Position numbers and translations under genes: made by a program
Assembly (NCBI GenBank): GCA_023525975.1
Contig: CM042032.1
Span: 71,694,260-71,758,259, forward strand
From: Smallanthus sonchifolius
Lineage: Eukaryota; Streptophyta; Magnoliopsida; Asterales; Asteraceae
Length of the DNA: 64,000 nt
Direction of reading: 5' to 3'
Part shown: in pieces, positions 11,004-22,365 of the stretch
Layout of the letters: the number at the start of each line of letters is the position of its first letter
How positions within the stretch are numbered: the stretch's first letter is position 1
The notes under the pieces: model-generated
Seen by the model: only the letters and a program-made list of their open reading frames with translations
Databases searched by the model: none
What the model was told of the DNA's origin: nothing

Positions 11004-11623
11004 TTCAAAATAATATTTGTATATCCCAGAATTAGTTAAACAAATGAGTGGGTTTTTTAAATCATTTTCATGGACAAATGAGTGGGTTTTTTTTAAAGAG
11101 AACTGTGAGCTAATCTGTTTTGTATGTTAGTTTTTTTTTAATTTATTTTTGGTTAAATTTAAGGAAGATGGTGGGTTTGCAGATGAGATTCTTATGTCAT
11201 AAGGACCATTGTTTTTTTGGTTAAAAACCCGTGTCTCGCTTAAAGCTTCTTTTCTTTTTTATTATTATTTAAATATGTAAAAATGTTACGAATAAATGTG
11301 AAAGATATTACTTAGAAACATAATTTTTAACAACTAATTTCTTTAGTGTTGTGGTACTTAAAAATATTATATTTCTTGTTAAAAACCTATGCTAATAAGT
11401 AAACTTTGACTTTCTTTTTGTTTTTTTAATTATTTTAACACAACAATTAAGTTTTTGACTTTCTTTTTGTTTTTTTAATTATTTTAACACAACAGTTAAG
11501 TTTTGAATTCAATGTATAGATTTGGTCTGCTTGGACAGATTTTTTCTATCGCTTATTTTGTCCAGATTTATTCAATTCTTTGATTTCTACTTATTTTGAC
11601 TGATTTGTTCTATTCCTTAATTT
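11004..11623. repeat. AT-rich intergenic sequence with small tandem duplications
   Basis: A 49 bp unit starting TTTGACTTTCTTTTTG is duplicated in tandem at 11405-11453 and 11454-11502. Near 11039 and 11073 the phrase CAAATGAGTGGGTTTTTT also occurs twice. No gene is seen. Confidence 0.6.
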
Positions 11624-11774
11624 TGTTAATTATATACAATGTATTTAGTTTGGTTTATTAGTTTATACCTTGTTGGCCTAATATAGGCTTTTCTAGGGTT
11701 TGCTTTATATATATATATATATAGGGTTCTCCCTCTGTTATAATCATTCATATGTTATTCCAACTCACTTTACG
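11624..11774 (+). repeat. 5' LTR of the split copia element
   Basis: A 151 bp LTR that is clearly homologous to 26322-26477. It starts TGTTAATTATATAC. A (TA)n run at about 11708-11722, followed by GGGTTCTCCCTC, is the likely promoter area. The expected final CA reads CG. Confidence 0.8.
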
Positions 11775-11786
11775 TGGTATCAGAGC
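11775..11786 (+). promoter_or_regulatory. PBS of the split copia element
   Basis: TGGTATCAGAGC, complementary to the 3' end of initiator tRNA-Met, directly after the 5' LTR. Confidence 0.85.
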
Positions 11787-12209
11787 TAAGGTTCCCGATA
11801 CAAACCCTAGTAGCTGCCACCTCCATCTGAATCATATGTTTCAGTCTTGTTCGTGTTCTGGTTAAAGCACGTAATCTTTTTTTAGAGACGTCTAATCACC
11901 ACACCGTCGTCGCCATCGACACCAGAGTGGTCCGATTATCTACCTCTGAAAATCCATCGCCGAACCACTGTTCAACACGTCGCCACACACCGCCGGAGTT
12001 TCACGTCATTTCCCCACACGCTGACGCGTTTGAGCGCGTGACGCAGCCTCTGGTCACCGGATTTCTTCCATTCTCATTGGAATAACATTATGGTCAGTTC
12101 TGTGGAATTAAATTTCTGATTCGACAACTTTTCATAATCTGCCTCGGTTATTATGCTCGAGTTTCGGTTCTCTGGTTAACCATCACTGCTCTGATTTATG
12201 TTTTAGTTC

Positions 12210-13966
12210 TTGTTACTATTCTTCAGGTTTATATTTGCAACGGGAGACGAAAACAATTTTGCTCGCACCTATACAGTCACCAATGAGAAGTATGATTTAC
12301 TCCAATGGTTGCTTGCCTCAAAGTTGCCTGGTCCTCAAACCAACTCGACACACCCATGCATGTTTTCTAGCCTGGACTCTTCGAGGGTGATTAATTTTGG
12401 AACCACACATCACGTGTTTGGGTATCAAGGTATTTTTACTAGCGTACATGATATTTCTCACTCACCGGCTCGACTTGTTGATGATTCCTCATGCCTCGTT
12501 CGCGGCATCGGATCCATTGATAATTCGAAAAACCTAAACCTGTCTTCTATCCTATTTATTCCTAAATTTCCTAGCAGCCTTTGTTCAATTAGTCAGACTA
12601 CTAAACAAATAACTGTAAAGTAATATTTTATCCTACCTATTGTGTGTTTAAGGAACTAGGAACAAAACGAGTGATTGGCACCGGTTTTGAATCAGGAGGT
12701 CTCTATCGTATGACCCAATTGTCGCGCCCTACAACAAATATATGTAATTCTGGTATTAGGGAGGCTCATTGCCGATTAGGCCATCCATCTACAGCGGTTC
12801 TAAGGCAGATAAGACTAGACTTTTTGGTTCTAGATACTTTTCACAGTGAGTTGTGATAGCTCGGTAAACATACCTGACATCCCTTTCCTCCAAAAGTGTC
12901 AAGTCGAACCAATACTATATTTGAAATTCTACATTCTGATGTATGGGTTCCTTGCCCTACTAAGTCCACATTGGTTTTCAACACTTCATTACTTTTATTG
13001 ATGATTATTCTCATGCTACCTGGGTTTATCTATTAAAAGTTTGTAGTGAAGTTACTTCAACTTTTCATGACTTTCGTTCATATGTCAAAAATAACACATC
13101 CATCAAAACCTTACGCACTGATAATGCGAAATAATCTTTATCCACTGAATTTTCATCATATATGAAAACACATATTGTTCATGAGTCTTCATGCGTGCAT
13201 ACATCTCAACAAAATGGCGTTGTTGAATGCAAGAATCTCCATTGTTGGATGTTACTCGCACAATCATGTTTCATTCTAATATTCCTCGTTGGTTTTGGGG
13301 TGATGTTGTCCTTGATGCTTGCTATATGATAAATCGTATGCCATCATCCATCCTTGGTGGTAAAACTTCGTTTTTTGTCTTGTTACCTAAAGGAATTCCC
13401 TTTCTACTCGCACCCAATTTTTTGGATGTAATGTATTTTCATGATCATCATCCGGGTGTCACTAAACTTGAACCCTGTGCCATTCGTTGTCACTTTTCAT
13501 GAGTTATGTCCTTATTTTCCTGAGTCTTCCACTCTAGCGGTTGTCCTAGATTGATCCTAATCGTGTTACACCTAAGCCTCACACCATCCCACCATTCCTT
13601 TGTCCTTTGTTTCGTCTACCCTTCCGGTCTATACCACCACAGAACTTGTTCCTACTACATCTGGCCTATTGAAAGAGCTTCCATTGTTAGTGTTCACATG
13701 TGCTCGGCAACATAAGGATAAGACAACAAACACACTTGATTCATAACCGGGCCATGACCGTGGTATTTCCTCAGTTACTCTCTCTATTACTGAGCCTGAT
13801 ATACCCTAATCAGATACACCACCAGATACACATGTTTACGGCCCACCTGGTGCACCATACCCTGATATACCAATTTCTTTTCGCAAAGCACCTAGACACC
13901 ACACTCGTTACCCTATTCAGAACTATGTTGCCTATTCTCACCTCTCCCCTATACTACTGCTATTGA
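12210..13966 (+). pseudogene. Copia protease, pre-integrase and integrase remnant
   Basis: 12390-12620 corresponds to the aspartic protease region, but the active-site DSGATDH stretch reads NFGTTHH, so the catalytic aspartate is lost. 12650-12860 holds the pre-integrase zinc region (REAHCRLGHPS). 12900-13500 holds integrase in several frames: HSDVW (first Asp), RTDNA (second Asp, followed soon by a TAA) and HTSQQNGVVE (Glu), then a RWFWGDVVLDACYMINRMPS block. 13500-13966 is the variable spacer before reverse transcriptase. There are several frameshifts and stops. The gag domain expected before 12210 is absent. Confidence 0.75.
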
Positions 13967-14082
13967 TTCCTACCTAATTTCTAAGGATATGATGACAACT
14001 CGTACTCACTCAGGATGGAGATAGGTTATGGAAGAAAAGACAGTGGCTCTTTGGGCAAATCATACATGGGATCTTGAGACGC
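13967..14082 (+). pseudogene. Start of copia reverse transcriptase, cut by the nested insertion
   Basis: After one stop the frame reads WANHTWDLETLP, the usual start of copia reverse transcriptase. The frame is cut within the LP codons by the chromovirus target site and resumes at 24870 with PHGKCIVGCRWVF. Confidence 0.8.
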
Positions 14083-14087
14083 TTCCT

Positions 14088-16623
14088 TGTAACACCCTCA
14101 AAAATCCACCTACGAGTTTTACCGCGAGGCGTGACATACCAGGATCTCCGTCGTTAGTTACACGGAACGACTCTATATGAATTTAAATAAAATACTGTTG
14201 CTACTCATAGTCATGAGACAACAATCTTTAAGTTTGAAAATGTTGCGGAAGCGTAAATAAAATCCAATGTAAGTAAAAGTCAAATGCGCAAAACAAGGCG
14301 CCCAAACCATGCAGTTTGAGTAAATAATATAAGTTCAGTGTTTCAAAATGATGGGACTCCATGCATGTCCTATGCTCGTGCTCAATGCCTTAGCGACCTG
14401 AGAAAAACATGCTAAAAGTGTCAACACAATGGTTGGTGAGTTCACAAGTTTGAATGTAAGTAAAAGTTTGATGTTTGCAAGATATTGTAAATAATGTATA
14501 CCGATAGATAGCTAGTCTATGTCATGCTACTACAAGTATTTCAAAACCAAAGCTGACTGTTTGTGTTTGTTTGCCTTCCGCCATGTCTAACGAACAATGG
14601 CAAATGTTTAGGTCAATATTACACCCGTTCGACCTCCAGTCGAGTTCGGTGGGGCTTGTCAAAACCCAGTAGTACTACTCAAATTACCTCGCTATGTTCC
14701 AATACTAATGGTTAGAGAATGTAAGGACCTATGTGGTATGTTTGCACTTTAGTAAGCAAGCGATAATATAATAATACAAAATCCAAAATGTTTGCGAGCA
14801 TGTTTTCTCCCCCAAAAAGGAAAGTAAGTAAAAGAGCGGGGTAGTGAAACTCACCTTAGTATGCGTATGAAAGAAAGCTAAGTGAAAACTGTTAGACCTC
14901 TAATTGCCACCTAAAACCATAGGTCTATAAGCGTGTGTCCGTGTATGTTGACATGAACCCTTAGTATCCAAACAATACCATTGTTTAAGTGTTTAGAAAA
15001 GATTTACAAGTTTGACTCAAGTTTGACCCGACGACCCGTTGATGACACGTTGTAAGTAATTATGTTTGTTCAGTATAACAATACTACATTATACACAAAT
15101 GATCACGTTGTAGCACTTAGCAACAAATCTTATTTGTTCTATCAAGATAGCAAGTTTCCATAATTAACAGGTTTCTATAAATAGAAAGTTTTCATAAATA
15201 GTAAGCATGTTCAAGATTCATGTTTCCAGGAATTATCATTATTAATATGTTTGTATGATTACTCTAACATGTTCAAGATCGTCACATCACATACCAATTG
15301 TATAGAACTTAACATGTGATTCACAATTCAAGACAAAGTTTCTATCTTTAGTAACCTATGAGAGATATGCATGATTTCAAACATCCAATACATTGCAACA
15401 TGTTATTATGTCCTAACTAGCATAAAGCTATCATTAGACCATATCATACATGTATAATTAGCAAGCTATGAACACTTTAGAAAATTAAAGTTTCCTCTTT
15501 TAGTAAGTTTGTAAAACCGAGCTAGGTATTAGAAATCTAGTTTCACAATTCACTTATACAAGAATCAAGTAGGGTATAAACATTATCATATCATCCAAAT
15601 CATGTCTAGTATGCAAGATGGAATTCCTCAAAAGTTTCCATTATAAGTAAGTTATGATTTCTAGCTTGTTTAACGAGATTCAAAGCATCAAACCAATTAC
15701 ATACAACCTATCTAATAAGATTATAATCATAGTAAGCATTAAACACATCTAACATGCAATCCTATACCATTACATAATCAAAAAGTTTCATCTTTTAACA
15801 AGTTACTAATCATATGAAGATAGGGTTTTCCAAATAACCATATAAACATCAAATAAATGCAAAACAATGATAAAGACACCATCTTTATTGTAAAAATTCA
15901 TGTTTGGATGAACTAGGGTTTTAATAGAAATTCTAGGAATAAAAAAAATGATGAAATTGAACGAAACAACTTACGTAGGATTGTTAGAAACGCTTAGAGG
16001 AGTCCAAATACGCGTTCAATTGCAAGATTGGAGATCAAATGAGAGGTGTTTGGGTTGTTCTTGGTTTCGGTCGCAAGAGGAGGGAAAAGGGAGGGGGTTG
16101 ACGGCCACAAGAAAAAAAAAAGGGTTTAGGGTTTATTTTTTTTTATAAAATTCCTTTTATAATATAATCCATGGGTTTTAAATTTGGATAATAATAATCA
16201 TGGGCTAATTTAAATGGGTTTTTAAATTTATCTAATTAATCCACTAGATAAAATTATTTTAAATAATTACTTTTATAAAAGTTCCATATCTATAAAAATA
16301 ATCAGTAAAATTTATATCTGATAATTCTACACGATTACACGAAAGTTCACATAATTCACATAAAATTCACATAATACATAAATTCACATAATTTATATAA
16401 AAATAATTATTCGCAATTATTTTTATTAGTTCACCAACGTTACGGGTTCGAATCGTGTGTGGTCCGGTAATTCTACGTGTTTGTGCGAACTGACACATCT
16501 AACTAATCCTAGTTAAATGTATTGCATGAGTGAATGTTCGAGATAACCGAGTTTGAATAAATAAATGTTTGAAATAACGATGTTTGTGTTAACGGAGTTA
16601 ACCTGGAAATGCCAGATGTCACA
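14088..16623 (-). repeat. 3' LTR of the chromovirus (2,536 bp)
   Basis: Minus-strand ends are TGTGACATCTGG and GGGTGTTACA. The purine tract CAACAAAGGGATGG precedes it in element orientation. It includes a segment at about 16083-16112 (GGGAGGGGGTTGACGG) that the other LTR lacks. Open frames within it are not genes. Confidence 0.9.
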
Positions 16624-16729
16624 CCATCCCTTTGTTGAAAGAATTTTCGTCCCGAAAATTAATCCAAGTTGCTAGTTATCTGAAACAAAAAGTTTGGTTG
16701 TCACATCATCCCCTTGTTGAAAGAAATTC

Positions 16730-19700
16730 GGTTCGAAATTTAATTAGTACCTTTCGTGTTTGCCGTTGAGTGCTTGAAAAGCTGAGGATATTTCTTCGTC
16801 CTCTAATCCTCTCGTTCTCATGTGAACTCCAATCCACGTTTCGAGTTCCAGCGAACTCTAACAATTGGGATCTTACTGTGCTTGAGCGTTTTGACCTCAC
16901 GGTCCATGATTTCAACTGGTTCCTCTATGAAACGTAAATGTTTATCGATTTACAACTCCTCGAGTGGAACCACTAGTTTCTCATCAGATAGGCATTTCTT
17001 TAGGTTTGAAACATGAAAGACATTGTGTACTCCAATGAGTTCATCTGGCAGGTTTAATTGATACGCAACCGGACCAATCCTTTTCACTATCTCGAATGGT
17101 CCAACATAACGCGGGTTTAGCTTGCACCGTTTTCCAAAACGGATCACACCTTTCCAGGTGAAACTTTTAATAACACTCTGTCACCCACCTAAAACTCTAA
17201 CGGTTTTATGCGTTTGTCTGCATAACTCTTTTGACGGTCACTGACTGCCACCATACGATTTCGAATTTGCACAATCTTTTCTGAAGTTTCGTGCACAAGT
17301 TCAGGGCCGGTAATTTAGCTATCTCCAATTTCAGCCCAACATAGATGTGATCGGCATTTCCTTCCATATAATGCCTCGAATGGTGCTGCCTGGATGCTAG
17401 TATGGTAGCTATTGTTATAAGAGAACTCCACCAAGGGTAGGTGAGTCTCCCAACTATTTTCGAAATCGATTACACAAGCCCATAGCATGTCCTCTAGGAT
17501 TTGAATTATACGCTCACTCTGGCCATCCGTTTGGGGATGGTACGCTGTGCTCATGTCTAGACGCGTACCTAAAGATTTCTGTAGGGATTGCTAGAAGCGC
17601 GAAGTAAATCGAGCGTCTCTATCTGAAATGATTGAAACTGGCACTCCATGCCGAGAGACTACTTTTAAATAGATGCGGGTTAGCTTCTCCATTTTGTCAG
17701 TTTCTTTAATAGCAAGGAAGTGAGCGGATTTAGTTAGGCGATCCACTATCTCCTAGATTGTGTCACATCCAGTAGGGGTTCGGGGTAATTTGGTGATAAA
17801 ATCCATGGAAATCTGCTCCCATTTCCACATAAGGATTTCCGGTTGTTGGAGCAATCCAGATGGTTTTTGGTACTCCACCTTGGCCTTTGAACAATTTAGA
17901 CACTTGCTCACATAGGTGGCTATGTCGGCTTTCATGTTCGGCCACCAATACAACACCTTTAGATCGTGGTACATTTTGTCAGGTCCCGAATGAACAGAGT
18001 ATCGGGATTTGTGAGCTTCATCCATAACAAGCTCTCTCAGGTTTCCATATACCGGAATCCATATTCGCTCCGCGAAGTAGCGAATACCATCAGATTTAAC
18101 TTCCAGTTATTTCTCCACACCACGAGTGGCTTCCAACGTCAAGTTCTCTTCTTTTAGGGCTTCAAGTTGAGCATTACGGATTTGTTCGGGTAATCCTGTA
18201 TGAATAGTGAGTTGCAACACTCGAACTCATCGAGGTTTGGTTTCCTTTCTACTCAGAGCATCAGCTACCACGTTATCTTTGCCCGGATGGTACTTGATGG
18301 CACAATCATAATCATTTAAGAGTTCGATCCAGCGACGCTATCACATGTTCAACTCTTTCTGTTCGAATATGTGTCGGAGACTCTTGTGATCGGTGTAAAT
18401 GGTGCACTTGGTACCGTACAAGTAGTGTCTCCAGATTTTCAGCGCAAATACCACGGCTCCCAACTCCAAGTCGTGAGTCGTGTAGTTTTTCTCGTGGACT
18501 TTCAATTCCCTAGAAGCGTATGCGATAATCTTCTCGCGTTGCATTAGCACACAACCGAGACCCTGGATATAAGCATCGCAATACACTATGAAGTCATCCG
18601 TTCCCTCTGGCAGTGATAGGATGGGTGCGCTACAGAGTTTCTGGTTTAGAAGTTGGAATGTTGAATCTTGAGTTTCGTTCCAGGTATACTGTTTACCTTT
18701 TTGAGTTAGGGCGGTGAGAGGTTGAGCGATCTTATAAAATCCCTCGATAAACCGGCGGTAGTAGCCAGCCAATCCCAAAAATTTCCGCACCTTTGTCGGA
18801 GTCATTGGTGCTGCCCAATTCTTAATGGCTTCTACTTTGGATGGATCGACATGTATTCCCTTCTAATTGACTACATGTCCAAGAAATTGAACCTCGCGAA
18901 TCCAAAAATCGCATTTGGAAAACTTGGCGTATAGCTGCTCCTGTCTCAGCAGTTCAAGAATTAAGCGCAAGTGATCTTCGTGTTCTTCCTTACTCTTAGA
19001 ATAGATAAGGATATCGTCAATGAATACGATGATGAATTGGTCTAGGTAGGGTTTACACACACGGTTCATGAGGTCCATGAACACCACGGGTGCGTTGGTT
19101 AATCCGAATGGCATGACCAAAAACTCGTAATGGTCGTACCGGGTTCTGAAGGCAGTTTTAGATATATCTTCATCACGAACTCGTAGCTGATGATATCCAG
19201 ATCTTAAATTGATTTTTGAGTAGACACTCGACCCTTGAAGTTGGTCGAATAAATCTTCGATGCGGGGAAGTGGGTAGCGGTTCTTGATAGTTACCTTGTT
19301 CAGCTCTCGGTAATCAATACACACACGGAAAGTCCCATATTTCTTTTTGACAAATAGGATCGGGGCTCCCCATGGTGATGAACTGGGTCGGATGAAACCC
19401 TTATCCAACAGTTCTTGCAGCTGATTGGATAATTCTTGTAGCTCACTTGGTGCAAGTCTATAAGGTGCTCTGGCAATAGGTGCTGCTCCGGGAGTTAGGT
19501 CGATTTAGAATTCAACCTGTCGGTGGGGTGGAAGACCGGGTAAGTCTTCGGGAAAAACTTTTGGGAAGTCGCGAACAATAGGGATATCTGTAAGTTTCTT
19601 CTCCTCAGAAGGTTTATTAGCGAAAAGGGCTAGTATCGTGATATAACCCTTGCGTAGACATTTCTACGGCTTCATAAAAGATATGATGCCCACGACTGCA

Positions 19701-20100
19701 CCACTCTTCTCGCCTTTTACAGAAAGGATCTCTCCACTAGCCAGGGGAATACGAACAATCTTATCTTTACAGATGATTTCAGCTTGGTTTTTAGATAACC
19801 AATCCATGCCAACAATTATGTCAAAACTGCCAAGTGTAACTGGCATGAGATCGATGTCGAGTTTGTGACCAGATAATCCTAACTTACATCCCTTGAGGAT
19901 ATGAGTTGCCTCAATTAACTTACTATCAGCTATTTCTATGGTATATCTGTGCTCTAACGGGGTTGCGGCCATCTCTATCTGTTTACTGAAGTTCTCAGAA
20001 ATAAAATTCCTATCGGCACCGGTATCAAATAATACAGAAGCAAAATAATCATTAAAGGAAACATACCGGTAACAACGTTGTGGTCCTTTCTAGCTTCTCC
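16730..20100 (-). pseudogene. Chromovirus pol: protease, RT, RNase H, integrase, chromodomain
   Basis: Protease DTG is intact at 20018-20026 (LFDTGADRNFIS). Reverse transcriptase (18863-19408 and flanks) shows RVCIDYRELNKVTIKNRYPL, TNAPVVFMDLMNRV and FIDD (19013-19024). The first catalytic Asp of the LDL/IDLRSGYHQ motif is Asn (INLRSGYHQ, 19205-19213). RNase H (18341-18805) has VYCDAY and TDHKSL, then two adjacent stops after QKELNM. Integrase has the zinc domain (17753-18025), MDFITK, SDRDARF and TDGQSER, with stops at the usual Trp codons after TGCDTI and ARF. The GKRCKLNPRYVGPF motif and a chromodomain (EIMDREVKTLKHSKIPIVRV) follow, the latter with a TGA at its conserved Trp (16818-16820). 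Dead, but every domain is recognisable. Confidence 0.88.
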
Positions 20101-20129
20101 TGAGCCGATCACGAAGGCCCGACCCTTCG

Positions 20130-21412
20130 CACCATTCCCATTATTGTTACCATTTCCACCCTGATTATTGCCATTACCATTCCCATTGCCAGCTTTCTTC
20201 AGTTGAGGGCAGTCCCTTTTGAAGTGGCCCTATTTACCGCACGCAAAACATCCCTTGGGTGCGTCACCGGTTGGTGTTTGTTTATTTTGCAGATTTCCTT
20301 GACAATCCTTAGCCAAATGGCCCATTTTTTCGCACCGCTGGCAACGGTAACGGTCGCATGGCCCGTTATGGTGGAAATTACACTTTTGGCACTTCAGGTA
20401 CTTACCAGCATATGAACCATGATTCTGTTGAATAGAGCTAGACTGTGAGAGGTTTTTAGCAGGCTCGAACTTTCGCTGCTGCTGATGCTGGGGTGGGTTG
20501 GACTGAGAAGATTTGAAGTGCGTACTGTCGAACTTACGCTTGTTGTCAGTCAGCTTAGAAACCGCTTTTCTGGGAGGTAGTGCGCCCTGAGCGACTGCCT
20601 GGTCAGTCAACATGTGAGCTAAATGGATAGTCTGTTGGACGGTAGTGGGGTTTGATGATGTTACCATACTCTGGATTTGAGGGACTAGGCCCTCTATATA
20701 CCTCTCAATACGCTTGTACACTCGGGTCACCATCTGAGGGCATAAGGTAGCTAGCTCGTGAGAGCGGGTGGTGTAAGTTTCAATCTCAGACCCTTTCATT
20801 TTGAGGTTCCAGAACTCGACCTCTAGTTTCTGCACCTCATCACGAGGGCAGTATTCTTCTTTCAGCATGGTCTTAAATTCCTCCCATGGAAAAGCGTTTG
20901 CCATATCCAAAGTTAACATTTGTACCTGGGAGTTCCACCAGGTAAGGGCTGGACCCTCTAGTGTGCCAGATGCATACTTCACCTGGTTGGCTTGCGGGCA
21001 ATTGCACATGGCAAAAATCGACTCGATTTTCTCCATCCAACGGAGTAGTCCTACTGCTCCCTCAGCTCCACTAAAAGTGTGGGGCTTGCAATCCATAAAG
21101 GTCTTGTAAGTGTAGACCTGCTGATTGTTGTTCAGACCTGAATGAAATACAAAGAATGTGTTTAGGAATATTGGATTCGATAATGAGTTTGGAATGAGTG
21201 TTGACTCGTTAAAGTTGACAGATGATAAATTTACCTCCATTCGGGTTGGCTGCTAAAGCTTCAGCCACACGCTCATTTATCATTGCGGTGAGTTCGGCTA
21301 CGATCAGATTGATGTTGCCACGACCGTCGTTACGTCCACCTCGTCGTCCAGACATGATCTTTACATTCACAAACATACAATAATGAGAAAAATATATCGC
21401 ATACAAGTACAA
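20130..21412 (-). pseudogene. Chromovirus gag (capsid and CCHC nucleocapsid)
   Basis: Frame one (21209-21412) starts MSGRRGGRNDGRGNINLIV. The main frame (20230-21240) carries the retrotransposon gag capsid domain, with WMEKIESIFAMCNCP, GPALTWWNSQV and EEYCPRDEVQKLE, then a basic Gln/Ser-rich linker and the zinc knuckle CQRCEKMGHLAKDC. A second knuckle is cut after CFACGK by a stop at 20230 (TAG where GGC-type coding would continue as GHFKRDCP). Gag would package element RNA in cytoplasmic particles. Multiple frames mean it is probably non-functional. Confidence 0.8.
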
Positions 21413-21590
21413 GTAAATAAAAGAAAATTAAACCACAACATCTAACATTTCAATAATAATCCTTGATAAAATAATTGTAAAGGCTACAAATTACTTTCAA
21501 TCAAACATCAAAATCCAGAAACATTTGTTGGATGGGAACAACCCTGCCCATCTAGGTTTAAATAAAGCAAATAACTAAAATGATAGTCTG

Positions 21591-22241
21591 TCAATCATCA
21601 CTGCCAACTGAGGTCACATCAGAAACAACATCATCATCCTCATCCTGCTCCTCCTCGAGCTCATCCTCCTGTGCAACCTCCGCGGCGTTGGCAGCCTCGA
21701 CCTGTCCCTCCAGATCATCAATCCTAGCTCCCACTACCTCGAGGTTAAGGTGCTGCACGTTCACTTGTGCCTGTAGCTCATGGAATGCTGTCGCAAGGTT
21801 GTCGTGTACTGGGTTTGCTCTAGCTTGATTCTTAATCAGCTTCTCCACCCTCTGATCAGTCTGGTATCCACGCTGCAATAGTCTGGTGATCTCACCTGCA
21901 GCCTCACGCATGTTGCCTATCTCTCTGCCCATCTTAGCTATGAAGGTAGTTAAAACCTGCTCGAATGGATACCTCAGCGGTGGCAAGACTCGCGAAGACG
22001 AAGAGGAAGAAGAAGGAATGTCAGCAGTGAGTGGGGGTGGGACCTGCTCCTCACGGATCCAGCTCCTGATACCAATCCCAGTCCTGCGTGTTGTCTCCGA
22101 CACGCACGTGAAAAGGTTCGTCATACACTATAGTATTATCAATGGCTGTCAATCTCTGCCTCTTAGGCTCTAGGAAGGTACTGTGGGAACCTCGGGTTCC
22201 TGATCAACTGGGGATGTAGGTGACCTTGGTGAAGAAGACAT
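21591..22241 (-). pseudogene. Extra ORF between 5' LTR and gag of the chromovirus
   Basis: A coding remnant upstream of gag in the same orientation. It starts near MSSSPRSPTSPVDQEPEVP (ATG at 22241) and is broken by at least two frameshifts (about 22180 and about 22060). The longest open part, 21591-22124, reads through a Ser-rich stretch, a block YPFEQVLTTFIAKMGREIGN, a heptad-patterned probable coiled coil (QRGYQTDQRVEKLIKNQA onward) and a strongly acidic C-terminal tail rich in Glu and Asp. I do not recognise the family and see no zinc finger. It is separated by about 180 bp from the gag reading frame, so it is not simply the gag N-terminus. It may be an accessory structural protein of this element family. 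Confidence 0.6.
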
Positions 22242-22350
22242 TTCATGTAGTGTGATGAGTAAGTGACATGTATGAGTGTAAGTGATGTGTAACTAATGCA
22301 TGTGTGTGGTTATAGTCTAGTATGCAAATCCTAGTTCACTAGAACCAATG

Positions 22351-22362
22351 GCTATGATACCA
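22351..22362 (-). promoter_or_regulatory. PBS of the chromovirus
   Basis: The minus strand reads TGGTATCATAGC, the initiator tRNA-Met site with one mismatch (T for G), three bases inside the 5' LTR. Confidence 0.75.
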
Positions 22363-22365
22363 ATA

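Noticed and set aside
15948..16148. Small ORF in the chromovirus LTR, also ORF 22799-23032
   Set aside because: The frames lie inside LTRs, are not preserved equally in both LTR copies, and have no domain.
21580..21828. Plus-strand Ser/Cys-rich small protein
   Set aside because: Antisense of the acidic tail and coiled coil of the chromovirus extra ORF; no other support.
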